Shown here in pieces: positions 25,473 to 34,209 of a stretch of 40,496 bases of DNA. The position numbers and the translations under genes were made by a program. Source of the stretch: JANNWF01 sp052390415 (lineage in GTDB: Bacteria > Pseudomonadota > Gammaproteobacteria > Xanthomonadales > Xanthomonadaceae); contig JBQTGY010000021.1 in assembly GCA_052390415.1 (NCBI GenBank), positions 1-40,496 on the forward strand. The letters are read 5' to 3'. Below the pieces are notes generated by a model. It was not told where the DNA came from. It was given only the letters and a program-made list of their open reading frames with translations, and did not search any database. The stretch's first letter is position 1, and each line of letters opens with the position of its first letter.

Positions 25473-25847
25473 TCGATCAATCAGCGCGCACAGCGGAGAG
25501 CAGCGCGCGCAATTGCTGCGCGCAATGCATGCGTCGATTGCGGTTGACGAAAAAAAAGTCTGCGCAGTTGTCTGTGATCGATGCAAAAAAGCGCTGTGCA
25601 ATGCAGCGATGTCACGAGATTTCTGCAACGCGATACGCGCGCCGTTCAGCGGCATGTTGAGGACCGCAATGCGCATGCGTGCAACGCGCATGCAACTGTC
25701 GAAAGCTATACGCAGCGCGGCTCACAGAGGATTGCGAAGCGCACACAAAATCGCCGCTGATATTTTTCGGTGGCAACAAATGCAGCTGACTGCAAGCCAT
25801 TGCGGCAACATCTTTGCGTGCACGCAAAAAAAATATTCGCCAGCTTG
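25473..25847. other. Gene-free stretch of unusual composition
   Basis: This is the first part of a 706-bp gap. It is less GC-rich than its surroundings, with A-runs (ACGAAAAAAAAG, GCAAAAAA) and many alternating purine-pyrimidine words (GCGCGC, TGCATGCG, GCGCATGC). Short open frames of 80-112 codons exist on both strands, but none looks like a protein and none has a convincing start. I see no tRNA. Confidence 0.5.
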
Positions 25848-25876
25848 TTGACACTGTGATGACGCGTGATTAGCTT
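25848..25876 (+). promoter_or_regulatory. Sigma-70-like promoter
   Basis: TTGACA (25848-25853) is a perfect -35. After exactly 17 nt comes TAGCTT (25871-25876), a moderate -10. Transcription would start near 25883, upstream of the foldable stretch and 296 bp before the histone-like gene. Confidence 0.55.
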
Positions 25877-25882
25877 TCGCCG

Positions 25883-26089
25883 AACTGATTAGTACGCGGG
25901 ACACGGTGACTAAATTCGGAGTCAAGCAAAGCACTTCACGCGGACAATTTTCCGCGACGCACTCCGCCCCGGCGGACACGTGCTCCTTCTCTCTCCCGCT
26001 GCTGAAAAGTACATCGTCGTCGACACCAGAATCGGTGTCTCACGACTACCAATACGACGCCCGCGTTGCCTCCGCAACGCGGGCGTTTT
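25883..26089 (+). ncRNA. Candidate structured small RNA or 5' leader
   Basis: The stretch from the promoter to the terminator is about 207 nt and folds readily by eye. GCGGGACACG (25896-25905) pairs with CGTG (25979-25982) plus TCCCGC (25994-25999). Inside it CGGAGT (25917) pairs with ACTCCG (25961), and inside that CGCGGA (25939) with TCCGCG (25951). A second hairpin is GACACC/GGTGTC (26022-26039), extended by GTCGT/ACGAC. The terminator stem closes the unit. No start codon with a convincing frame lies within. It could be a free sRNA or an attenuator leader of the histone-like gene 90 bp downstream. I do not recognise a known RNA family. Confidence 0.5.
26058..26089 (+). terminator. Strong intrinsic terminator
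   Basis: A perfect 12-bp stem CGCCCGCGTTGC / GCAACGCGGGCG with the loop CTCC is followed by TTTT. It ends the candidate RNA 89 bp before the histone-like start codon. Confidence 0.85.
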
Positions 26090-26178
26090 CGTATGCGATG
26101 TCTGCGACATCGCGTTCTGGGCAACTGCTGTTTCCGAACGCCCGATCCGTAACACCTCACTAGGGAGATCAACCAACC

Positions 26179-26574
26179 ATGGCTACCAAGAAAGCTGCTG
26201 CAAAGAAACCTGCCGCGAAGAAAGCTGCACCGAAGAAAGCTGCTGCCAAACCGGCCGCCAAGAAGGCTGCAGCGCCGAAGCCAGCCGCCAAGAAGGCAGC
26301 GGTGAAGGCAGTCGCGGCGAAAAAACCCGCTGCCAAAAAAGCAGTAGCAAAGAAGCCTGCGGCAAAGGCTGCGCCGGCCAAAAAGCCAGCTGCAAAAGCG
26401 GTTGCGGCAAAGAAGCCGGCAGCGAAGAAAGCGGCTGCGAAACCTGCTGCTGCCAAGCCTGCGGCCGCGAAACCCGCTGCGCCGAAGAAGGCTGCTGCCA
26501 AGAAGGCAGCACCGAAGAAGGCAACCAAGAAAGCCGCTCCGCCAACGCCTGCGGCACCGGTTCCGGCGATCTGA
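26179..26574 (+). CDS. Histone H1-like Ala/Lys/Pro-rich DNA-binding protein
   Basis: The protein has 131 residues, nearly all Ala, Lys and Pro in repeats such as KKPAAKKAA, ending in PPTPAAPVPAI. It resembles the tail of eukaryotic H1 and bacterial H1-like proteins (HctB, AlgP types), which coat and compact DNA without a folded domain. The GGGAGA ribosome-binding site lies 13 nt before the ATG. The repetitive DNA (AAGAAAGCTGC-like units) can gain or lose repeats, so length may differ between strains. A terminator-ended transcription unit lies just upstream, and a second terminator lies after the gene. Confidence 0.88.
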   Translation: MATKKAAAKKPAAKKAAPKKAAAKPAAKKAAAPKPAAKKAAVKAVAAKKPAAKKAVAKKPAAKAAPAKKPAAKAVAAKKPAAKKAAAKPAAAKPAAAKPAAPKKAAAKKAAPKKATKKAAPPTPAAPVPAI

Positions 26575-26678
26575 TTGAGCTTCACTGCGTCGGGCCCGAC
26601 GGTTTGTGGCCCTCAATCAAGCCCGACGTGATCGGGCCTGAATTGATCGAAACGAAACATGCTTCGATTGATCATTCT

Positions 26679-26710
26679 CTCCCCGCGTGCCCAGACGGGG
26701 AGGGACTTTT
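26679..26710 (+). terminator. Terminator after the histone-like gene
   Basis: CTCCCCG (26679-26685) pairs with CGGGGAG (26696-26702) across a 10-nt loop and is followed by GGACTTTT. Another small stem, GCCCGA/TCGGGC (26621-26637), lies upstream without a T-run. Gap 26575-26788 holds no gene. Confidence 0.6.
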
Positions 26711-26788
26711 CCGCTACTGACACACCGGCAAGATACTCAGCGAAATCCGCTCCTTCACGATCGCCGGGCTGGGCGCAATAGACGACGC

Positions 26789-28018
26789 TCAGCGTCGACC
26801 GCGACGTTTCGGAATCCGTTCCAATCCGGTCCAATCGCGCGAGGGCAGGGCGAGCATCTCATCCAGTGCAGTCGCGAGCAGCCCACTGGGCGCGGCGCTT
26901 TCGCAGTTCCACATCAAGACAATGCCGAAGTTCTGCTCAGGCAGTAGCGCCATCATGGCGCGATAACCTTGCACTGCGCCAGCATGAAAAACCATGGGTT
27001 GACCAGCGTAGTCGAACACGCGCCAGCCGATGCCGTAGTGAGCATCGCGAACACGATCACCGCGCCATCCAGCACCGCGGATCTCGCCCGGCGTTTCGAC
27101 TTGGCCGGTATGCATCGTCGCCAATTGATCGACCGACAGCACATCGGGACGATCACCCAGTTGCGCAAGCAGCCACTGGCTCATGTCGCGGGCGCTGGCG
27201 TTGACACCCGCTGCCGGCGGAATGCGGTAGTAGGTCTCCTTGGGTCGCACGGCCTGCCAACGGCCACGACTGCGAATATGTGGCCGCGCCCAGCGCGCGC
27301 TGGCCTCCAGCGCGTCGCGTCCGAACGTGGCGCTGTACATGCCCAAGGGATGAAACAGGCGGCGTTCGACCTGGTGGCTGTAGAAGTCGCCCGTCACCGC
27401 AAACACCATGTCGCCGATCAGGCTGAAGGCGATATTTTGATAGGCGTAACAATCACCTGATTTGCACGTGGCTGGCGCATCACCCAGCTTGGCCACCAAC
27501 AGCGGATAGGGTTGATTGGCTTCGAGATCGCGATCATAGGTGTTGTAGGGCAAGCCCACGCGATGGCTGAGGATGTCGAGAACGGTGAGTCGCTGGGCGG
27601 ACTGAATGTCGTGCAACTTCAAGGCCGGCAATTGGTCGGCAATGCGGCTGTCCCAACGGAGCGCGCCGTCATTGACCAGTTGCGCTGCGAGCGCACTGGC
27701 AAAGGTCTTTGACAACGAAGCCAGGCGGAACACGGTGTCCGCATCCACTGCTTCCTTGCTGCCGAACTGAGTCACACCGAAGCCGCGCTCGGACAGCACC
27801 GCACCTTCGTGGACGATGGCGAGACTGAGACCGGTAACGCCCGCTTCATCGACCACACGCGCCGCGAGATCCTCGACGCGCCGAACCGCGGTGTTCGCGT
27901 TGCGCACTGCTCGCGCGGCTTGCGCGCCGGCTGTGCTGTCCAACGAATCCGCCGCCACTGCGGGTGCGGCCAACATGAGCAACGTCACAACAACGAGGGA
28001 GCAGCGTCCAAAAAACAA
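26789..28018 (-). CDS. Serine hydrolase, class C beta-lactamase/PBP-like
   Basis: The 409-residue protein has a signal peptide (SLVVVTLLMLAAPAVA). It has the three active-site motifs of the class C/DD-peptidase fold: SLSK at 101-104 (nucleophile Ser101), Tyr-Gln-Asn at 192-194, and HAG in FHAGAVQGY near residue 350. Members of this group include esterases, D-aminopeptidases and carboxypeptidases. The HAG in place of KTG argues against a classical beta-lactamase but is common in this esterase/peptidase group. The C-terminus is Arg-rich (PKRRGRR). Likely periplasmic; substrate unknown. Confidence 0.88.
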   Translation of the reverse strand: MFFGRCSLVVVTLLMLAAPAVAADSLDSTAGAQAARAVRNANTAVRRVEDLAARVVDEAGVTGLSLAIVHEGAVLSERGFGVTQFGSKEAVDADTVFRLASLSKTFASALAAQLVNDGALRWDSRIADQLPALKLHDIQSAQRLTVLDILSHRVGLPYNTYDRDLEANQPYPLLVAKLGDAPATCKSGDCYAYQNIAFSLIGDMVFAVTGDFYSHQVERRLFHPLGMYSATFGRDALEASARWARPHIRSRGRWQAVRPKETYYRIPPAAGVNASARDMSQWLLAQLGDRPDVLSVDQLATMHTGQVETPGEIRGAGWRGDRVRDAHYGIGWRVFDYAGQPMVFHAGAVQGYRAMMALLPEQNFGIVLMWNCESAAPSGLLATALDEMLALPSRDWTGLERIPKRRGRR

Positions 28019-28149
28019 TGCAGATGCCTGGATGAGATGGGCTGCCGTATTCTAACGCGCATGGGATAACGATCATGACGATCAGGCGCCGTGAAACTTG
28101 GCAGACCCAGTCGCCATGATCGTCAGCAGGAGCGGTGTGCTACCTAACC

Positions 28150-28180
28150 CCTCCCCGACCCTCTCCGAACATCGGGGAGG
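28150..28180. repeat. Perfect 9-bp hairpin before lemA
   Basis: CCTCCCCGA pairs with TCGGGGAGG across 13 nt. It lies in the 212-bp gap between the serine hydrolase and lemA, where no gene is seen. It has no T-run, so it is not a clear terminator; it may belong to a repeat family. Confidence 0.6.
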
Positions 28181-28230
28181 TAGAGAAACGGGGAGCCCGA
28201 GAGTCTTTCACGTCAATTAGGCAGAGTGTG

Positions 28231-28824
28231 ATGATCACTATTTTGGTGCTGTTGGGCATCGTCGTTGCCGCCGCGTTTTGGTTGATGGGCATCTACAACG
28301 GGCTGGTGACCGCAAGAAACGCGTTCAAGAACGCGTTTGCGCAAATTGATGTCCAGCTCAATCGACGGCACGACCTGATTCCGAATCTGGTTGCTATTGC
28401 CAAGCAATACATGGCCCACGAGCGCGACACCCTCGAGGCGGTGATCAGTGCGCGCAACGGCGCCGTCAGTGCGCAGAAAGCCGCGTCCGCAAACCCTGGC
28501 GATGCCGGAGCGATGCAGGCGCTCAGTGGCGCTGAGAATTCCCTGGGTCAGTCGCTGGGCCGCTTGTTCGCGCTGTCGGAAGGCTACCCGGATCTCAAGG
28601 CCAACCAGAACATGATGCAGCTCAGCGAAGAGCTAACCACCACCGAGAACAAGGTTGCGTTTGCGCGGCAGGCGTTCAACGACCAGGTGATGACCTACAA
28701 CAATCGACGCGAGGTGTTTCCCAACAACATCGTCGCTGGCATGTTCAATTTCATGGCTGCCGCGTTGCTGGAGATTGGCGCCGACGAGGCGCAGAAGCGC
28801 GAAGCACCCAAGGTGCAGTTCTGA
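28231..28824 (+). CDS. lemA: LemA family membrane protein
   Basis: The 197-residue protein from ATG 28231 begins with one membrane helix (ILVLLGIVVAAAFWLMGIYN). It continues with the LemA domain: LVTARNAFKNAFAQIDVQL, RRHDLIPNLVAIAKQYMAHE, YPDLKANQNMMQLSEELTTT, ENKVAFARQAFNDQVMTYNN. An earlier in-frame start (28135) would add residues encoded by the repeat region and is unlikely. The M48 peptidase gene begins 47 bp downstream. LemA-M48 gene pairs are common, but the shared role is not settled. Confidence 0.93.
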   Translation: MITILVLLGIVVAAAFWLMGIYNGLVTARNAFKNAFAQIDVQLNRRHDLIPNLVAIAKQYMAHERDTLEAVISARNGAVSAQKAASANPGDAGAMQALSGAENSLGQSLGRLFALSEGYPDLKANQNMMQLSEELTTTENKVAFARQAFNDQVMTYNNRREVFPNNIVAGMFNFMAAALLEIGADEAQKREAPKVQF

Positions 28825-28870
28825 CCTCGCAGCCTCGCGATTCGTGATTCCGCTTGCCTGACACCACACC

Positions 28871-30808
28871 ATGAATTTTTTCGAGCGGCAGGAAGTAGCG
28901 CGCCGCAGCACCAAGCGATTGTTGCTGCTGTTCGCGTTGGCTGTTGCTGCCATCGTCTGTGCGGTGACGGCGGTGGTAGTGGCGGTGATTGCGGGTGGCG
29001 CACCGGAAGAAGTTGAGCGTGCCGGCGGTCTGATTGCCTATCTCCGCGTCAATCCAGGCGTGTTGGTGGCAGCGGCAGTTGGCACGTTGGCGGTGATCGG
29101 CATTGCATCGTTGGTGCGAATCGCCTCGTTGCGCGACGGTGGCACGGCGGTTGCGCGGCAACTGGGCGGCGTGCCGGTGCCGGAGCAAACCGACGACATC
29201 CAGTTGCGTCGTCTGCGCAACGTGGTCGAAGAGATCGCGATCGCTTCCTGCGTACCCGTACCGGCGATTTTTGTGTTGGAGAACGAGGCGGGCATCAACG
29301 CCTTTGCGGCCGGCTATTCGCCGAATGATGCTGCCGTCGCGGTGACCCGTGGCGCCCTGGAGCAACTCAATCGCGCCGAGCTGCAAGGCGTCATCGCGCA
29401 CGAGTTCAGCCATGTCATGAACGGGGACATGCGCCTGAACATCCACTTGATGGGCGTGCTCTTCGGCATCCTGGTGCTCGGCATTGCGGGTCGCAAGGTG
29501 CTGGAGCATTCGCGCGGAGGGCGCGATTCGAAGGGCGTGATGGCCGTGCTCGCGATCGCCTTGTCGCTGGTCATCATCGGCTACGTCGGGGTATTTTTCG
29601 GGCGCTTGATCAAGGCCGGTGTGTCGCGCCAACGCGAGTATCTGGCCGATGCATCCGCCGTACAGTTCACCCGCCAGACCGAAGGCTTGGCGGGCGCGTT
29701 GAAAAAGATTGCTGGCGTGGTCGAAGGCTCGAAACTGGCAGCGGCCGATAGCGAAGAAGTCAGCCACATGTTGTTCGGCGATGGTGTCGGTTATTCATCG
29801 CTGATGGCGACGCATCCGCCCATGCTCGAGCGCATCCAGGCGCTGGAACCGCAGTTCGACGCCAAAGCCCTGGCGGCGGTAAAGACGCGCTATCGCGAGA
29901 CGCCACCGTCTGGCCTCGCGGAGGATCAGGCGCTGGGGTTCGACACGCGGCGGGAACCGCCGGCGCTTCCCTCCAAGCGCACGCAGAATGTCGTCACCCC
30001 CGCCGATGTGATCAATCAGATCGCGCATCCTGCTGGCGATGACTATCGGCGTGCAGGCAGTTTGGTCGACGCGATTCCTGTCCTGCTCAGCAAGGCCGCG
30101 CACTCGCACGACGGTGCCTTGGCCTTGGTGCTGGCGATGCTGCTGGACGCCGACGAAACGCTGCGGCAACGGCAAATGGCCGCGATCATCGAGAATCTCG
30201 GCGCACCGATTGCCGGCCGCGCCGACGCTTTGGCGGCTGCGGTCAGCGAGCTGAATGCGGCGCTGCGCTTGCCCTTGGCGTCGATGGCTTTTCCTGCGCT
30301 GCGGCGGCGGCCGCGCCCCGAATTGCAACGCTTCATCGCCTGTACCGAGACGCTGATCCACATCGATGCCAAGGTCGGCTTGTTCGAATATTGCCTCGCT
30401 CGCCTGTTGCGCACTCAAGTCATCGAAGCTCTGGATCCGTCCAAGTATTCTGCCAACGGCAAACGTAAGTTGCCTGCGGTCGCGGGCTACTTGAGTGATC
30501 TGTTTGGTGTGCTGGCCGAACATGGCCACAGCAGTGCCGAGCACGCCCGGCAAGCTTTCAATGCCGGCATGGCGCACATTTTGCCGAACGCGCAATCCAA
30601 CTATGCGCCGCCGCCAGATTGGCTCGCTGCGCTGGACCGCGCGCTACCAGCGCTGGATGACTTGCAGCCGATGGCCAAACAATTGGTGGTGGAGGGCTTG
30701 GTCTTGACCAGTGGGCATGATGGTCGCTTGAACGTTGCTGAGTCCGAACTGCTGCGCACGATTTGCGCGTGCCTGCATTGCCCGTTGCCGCCGGTGTTGG
30801 ATCGCTAG
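28871..30808 (+). CDS. Membrane M48 family zinc metallopeptidase
   Basis: The 645-residue protein has two N-terminal membrane helices (about 17-42 and 63-83) and the M48 catalytic motif HEFSH at 177-181 (His177, Glu178, His181). Two more membrane segments follow (about 190-207 and 222-244), then REYLADASAV with the third zinc ligand Glu256. This matches HtpX/Ste24-like proteases that act on membrane proteins. Residues after about 330 form a long soluble region of unknown function, making it about twice the length of HtpX. It forms a pair with the upstream LemA. Confidence 0.92.
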   Translation: MNFFERQEVARRSTKRLLLLFALAVAAIVCAVTAVVVAVIAGGAPEEVERAGGLIAYLRVNPGVLVAAAVGTLAVIGIASLVRIASLRDGGTAVARQLGGVPVPEQTDDIQLRRLRNVVEEIAIASCVPVPAIFVLENEAGINAFAAGYSPNDAAVAVTRGALEQLNRAELQGVIAHEFSHVMNGDMRLNIHLMGVLFGILVLGIAGRKVLEHSRGGRDSKGVMAVLAIALSLVIIGYVGVFFGRLIKAGVSRQREYLADASAVQFTRQTEGLAGALKKIAGVVEGSKLAAADSEEVSHMLFGDGVGYSSLMATHPPMLERIQALEPQFDAKALAAVKTRYRETPPSGLAEDQALGFDTRREPPALPSKRTQNVVTPADVINQIAHPAGDDYRRAGSLVDAIPVLLSKAAHSHDGALALVLAMLLDADETLRQRQMAAIIENLGAPIAGRADALAAAVSELNAALRLPLASMAFPALRRRPRPELQRFIACTETLIHIDAKVGLFEYCLARLLRTQVIEALDPSKYSANGKRKLPAVAGYLSDLFGVLAEHGHSSAEHARQAFNAGMAHILPNAQSNYAPPPDWLAALDRALPALDDLQPMAKQLVVEGLVLTSGHDGRLNVAESELLRTICACLHCPLPPVLDR

Positions 30809-30852
30809 GTTTCAAACGGCGAGTGCTTGCATCAAGCAACCGCAGCAGAGCC

Positions 30853-30973
30853 TCAACGCGGAGGCGCAGACGACGCAAACTGGCGCAGACGAGAGGCGGA
30901 GTCGGGCGACAAGCGTCGGGTCAAGATTCGGTGCGATCTGCGAATCTCTGCGTTCTCTGCGCCTCCGCGTTGA
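30853..30973. repeat. Hairpin repeat, 'AACGCGGAG' family, copy 3
   Basis: TCAACGCGGAGGCGCAGA... (30853-30877) is mirrored by ...CTGCGCCTCCGCGTTGA (30949-30973), with additional matching bases inside. It fills the gap between the convergent M48 and GMC genes. This is the best-conserved of the three copies. Confidence 0.85.
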
Positions 30974-31013
30974 AGGCGTTTGCTTTTCCGGGTTTGCAAA
31001 ACTGGCCGCCGGG

Positions 31014-32591
31014 CTAGCGTCCCAGAATCAGATCGGCCGCGCGCTCGGCAATCATGATGGTCGGTGCGTTGGTATTGCCGCCGATCAGGTTCGGCATCAC
31101 TGAGGCATCGACAACGCGCAAACCGAGGACGCCGTTGACGCGCAATTGCGGATCGACCACCGCGTCGGCGTCGGAACCCATCCGACAGGTGCCAATGGGG
31201 TGGTAGATGGTCTCTGCCTTGGCGCGGCAGAAGGCTTCGATTTGTGCATCGCTGCGGATGTCTTCGCCGGGGAACATTTCGTTGGCGCGATAGGGCGCGA
31301 AGGCGGCCTGCGCAAACAAGTCGCGACTCAGCTTGATGCCCTCGATCGCCATTTTGAGGTCGTAACCCTCGGGGTCACTCAAATAATTGGCGTGGATGCG
31401 AACCTTGTCGGCCGGGTTGGCGGAAGCCAATTCCAGATGGCCGCGGCTGCGCGGCCGCAGGGTGCAGGCGTGCAAGGTGTAGCCGAAGCCCGCAATACGA
31501 TTGCGGCCGTGGTCGTCGAGAATGGCCGGCACAAAATGCAATTGCACATCGGGCCTCGCGTCGGTCGCAAAACGCGAGCGAATGAATGCGCCGGTTTCGG
31601 CGATATTGGAAGTGCCAGGACCTTGGTGGAACAGGTAGTACTGAAGACCGATCAGCAGATCATTGGTGCGGTCGTAGGTGATCTTCTGCCTGCTGCGATC
31701 AATGGTGCAGGTATCGAGATGATCCTGCAGATTGCCGCCGACGCCTGCCAGGTCCGACTGCACCGTTATGCCGTGTCGGCGCAGCGCATCCGCTGGGCCG
31801 ATGCCGGACAGCATCAGCAGTTGCGGCGAGTTCAAGGCACCACCGCACAGCAGCACTTCACGCGCCGCCGGTTGGCAGAACGCCTTGCTGCCTTGTCGAT
31901 AGACCACGGCGGTGGCGCGACCGCCTTCGATCACGATGCGCGCAACGTGCGCGCCGGTGGCGATGGTCAAGTTCGGGCGCTTGCGCACGGGTGTCAGATA
32001 GCCCGCCGCGCTTGAGCAACGCGCGCCACCGCGCTGGGTCACCTGATAATAGCCAACGCCTTCCTGGCTGGCCCCGTTGAAGTCGGCATTGAGTGAATAG
32101 CCCGCCTGCTGACCCGCTTGCAGAAAGGCCTCTGACAGTGGATTGTGATAGCGCAAGTCAGCCACGCCGAGCGGGCCGTCCGCACCGTGCCACGTGTCGG
32201 CACCCCGCGTATTGCCTTCGGCGCGCCGAAAGTAGGGCAGCACGCTGTTCCAATCCCAACCATCGGCCCCCGCAGCGGCCCAGCCGTCGTAGTCAGCGGC
32301 GACACCGCGGATGTAGCACATCGCGTTGATCGAACTGGATCCACCCAGCACCTTGCCACGCGGCCACCACAGGCGCCGGTTGTCGAGCTGGGCTTCTGGC
32401 TCGGTGCTGTAATCCCAGTTCACGCCTTTCTGGCCGACCAACTTGGCGATGCCGGCGGGCATGTGGATCAGCGGATTCCAGTCGCGTGGACCGGCTTCCA
32501 GCAGCAATACCTTGATCGCCGGATCCGCACTCAGGCGATTGGCCAGCACGCAGCCGGCAGAGCCGGCGCCGATGATGATGTAGTCGTACAC
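31014..32591 (-). CDS. GMC family FAD oxidoreductase (choline/alcohol dehydrogenase type)
   Basis: The protein has 525 residues from a GTG start at 32591 (VYDYIIIGAGSAGCVLANRL), chosen because family members start at this point; an upstream start at 32648 adds 19 residues. The FAD dinucleotide-binding motif is GAGSAG (8-13). GMC signature 1 (GKVLGGSSSINAM) and signature 2 (GALNSPQLLMLSGIG) are present. The active-site His is in YHPIGTCRMG, and Asn in GGNTNAPT. Relatives oxidise choline or medium-chain alcohols. No betaine aldehyde dehydrogenase is adjacent, so an alcohol substrate is as likely as choline. Confidence 0.9.
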   Translation of the reverse strand: MYDYIIIGAGSAGCVLANRLSADPAIKVLLLEAGPRDWNPLIHMPAGIAKLVGQKGVNWDYSTEPEAQLDNRRLWWPRGKVLGGSSSINAMCYIRGVAADYDGWAAAGADGWDWNSVLPYFRRAEGNTRGADTWHGADGPLGVADLRYHNPLSEAFLQAGQQAGYSLNADFNGASQEGVGYYQVTQRGGARCSSAAGYLTPVRKRPNLTIATGAHVARIVIEGGRATAVVYRQGSKAFCQPAAREVLLCGGALNSPQLLMLSGIGPADALRRHGITVQSDLAGVGGNLQDHLDTCTIDRSRQKITYDRTNDLLIGLQYYLFHQGPGTSNIAETGAFIRSRFATDARPDVQLHFVPAILDDHGRNRIAGFGYTLHACTLRPRSRGHLELASANPADKVRIHANYLSDPEGYDLKMAIEGIKLSRDLFAQAAFAPYRANEMFPGEDIRSDAQIEAFCRAKAETIYHPIGTCRMGSDADAVVDPQLRVNGVLGLRVVDASVMPNLIGGNTNAPTIMIAERAADLILGR

Positions 32592-32862
32592 GCGAAGGGC
32601 AGGTCCTTGCGGAGTGAAGGTTCGGCACGGCGGATGCGCCGCAAGCACGTGACCGCGTCGCCGCGGGCGCGGCCCGCGAGCCTAACCCCGCGAGCTTAGA
32701 ACAAATGCTCCAACAGCTTTCCGCACCGGATGCGAAGCCCATGCGAGGACGACCATCTGCCCTCGAGCGCGGCCGGCAGTGGGCCATGCGGCTCCCGCTT
32801 GCGGTAGTCTGAGGCCCCCAGCTATCCGGCTTCGTGTCGATGCCCGCACCCACCGCCCACGG
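32592..32862. other. Divergent intergenic region
   Basis: This 271-bp gap separates the GMC gene from the transporter gene. A GC-rich palindrome-like stretch (GCCGCGGGC near 32658) is present. I see no convincing promoter or gene, although both start codons must be served from here. Confidence 0.4.
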
Positions 32863-34203
32863 ATGAGCGCAACCGCTGCCGTCAACCCCGCATCGGGGTG
32901 GAATCCCTTGAGCAACGTGCGACCGGACGAGCGCCACGCGCTGATCTGGAGCTTCACCTATTTCTTCTGCTTGCTGACCGCCTACTACGTGTTGCGGCCC
33001 GTGCGCGATGCGATGGGTGCCTCCAGTGATGCGGCGGCGATCTTCCCGCCCTTTCTCATTGACTGGGCCGCCGCGCGTGGCTGGGCCTTGGGTGACTTCA
33101 CGCTGCAACTGCTCTACACCGCCACCTTCATCGTCATGTTGCTGTTGCAGCCCTGCTATGGCGCCTTGGTCAGTCGCTTCCCGCGCCGGGTGTTCCTGCC
33201 CTTGGTGTACGGCTTCTTCATCGTCTGTCTGGGCGGTTTCTACGTCGCCTTCGACAGCGGATTCAGTGGCCGCGGCATGCTGTTTTTTGTTTGGGTGGCG
33301 GTATTCAACATGTTTGCGGTGTCGGTGTTCTGGAGCTACATGTCGGACATCTTTGCCGACATCGACGCCCGTCGGCTGTATGGCTACATCGGCGCCGGCG
33401 GCACGCTCGGTGGTTTGCTGGGTCCAGAGATCACCGCGCAGCTGGTGGGCACGCTCGGCGTCGCCAACATGTTGTTGATCTCGGCAGCGTTTCTCGGCGT
33501 CTGCCTGGTTTGCAATCTCGCCCTCGCCCCTGCGGCCCGGCGCCGCGAGATCGCGCGTGGTGAGCGCGACGGCGACAAGGCGATGGGCGGCAGCGCGTTG
33601 GCCTCGTTTCGTTTGATTGCCACCGACCCGGTGCTGCGTGCGATGGCCTTGGTGCTGTTCTTCGGCGTGGCGGTCGGCACTCTGCTTTACAACGAACAGG
33701 TCGCCATCGCCCGCGCGATGGCACAGGCCGATGCTGGCCTTGCCACACAGTTCTTTTCGCGCATTGACCGCTACATCAATTGGCTGGTGCTGGCCATCCA
33801 GGTTCTGCTCACGCGGCAGCTGCTGACCCGATTTGGCCTCGCACCGTTGCTGCTGTTGCCACCTGCCGCCATTCTGCTGGGCTACTGCGTATTGGCGGCT
33901 GCGCCGTTGCCGATGTTGGTCGCCGTGGTGCAGGTGGTCACCCGCGCGAGTGAATTTGCGCTTTCCAAACCGGCTCGCGAAACCATCTACACCCGCGTCG
34001 ACCGCGAATCCCGCTACAAAGCCAAGGCCACCATCGACACTGCCATCTATCGTTTCAGCGACCTCACCTTCGCCTGGGTGCACAAGGGCCTTTCCTTGTT
34101 CGGTTCGAAGGCCGTGTTCGGCGCCGGCATCGGCTTGGCCGCGATCTTCGGCTGGAGCGCCTGGCAACTGGTGAAAGCGCAACGGGCGTTGCCGCAGAAG
34201 TAG
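32863..34203 (+). CDS. Polytopic transporter, MFS / ATP-ADP-translocase-like
   Basis: The 446-residue protein from ATG 32863 has about 12 hydrophobic helices. The first helix carries TYFFCLLTAYYVLRPVRDAM, a pattern seen in the TLC (ATP/ADP exchanger-related) family and its MFS relatives. Other helices include LQLLYTATFIVMLLLQP and WVAVFNMFAVSVFWSYMSD. A conserved charged loop reads FALSKPARETIYTRVDRESR. An upstream GTG at 32779 would add 28 unlike residues. Substrate unknown. A truncated toxin gene starts 7 bp after its stop codon. Confidence 0.8.
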   Translation: MSATAAVNPASGWNPLSNVRPDERHALIWSFTYFFCLLTAYYVLRPVRDAMGASSDAAAIFPPFLIDWAAARGWALGDFTLQLLYTATFIVMLLLQPCYGALVSRFPRRVFLPLVYGFFIVCLGGFYVAFDSGFSGRGMLFFVWVAVFNMFAVSVFWSYMSDIFADIDARRLYGYIGAGGTLGGLLGPEITAQLVGTLGVANMLLISAAFLGVCLVCNLALAPAARRREIARGERDGDKAMGGSALASFRLIATDPVLRAMALVLFFGVAVGTLLYNEQVAIARAMAQADAGLATQFFSRIDRYINWLVLAIQVLLTRQLLTRFGLAPLLLLPPAAILLGYCVLAAAPLPMLVAVVQVVTRASEFALSKPARETIYTRVDRESRYKAKATIDTAIYRFSDLTFAWVHKGLSLFGSKAVFGAGIGLAAIFGWSAWQLVKAQRALPQK

Positions 34204-34209
34204 GCGCGC

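Noticed and set aside
25513..25851. A 112-codon frame in the gcvH-histone gap
   Set aside because: No domain, odd residue use and no convincing start; similar frames exist on the other strand.
32293..34182. A 629-codon frame antisense to the transporter and GMC genes
   Set aside because: It covers two genes with strong family matches; its Gln/His-rich composition is typical of an antisense shadow.
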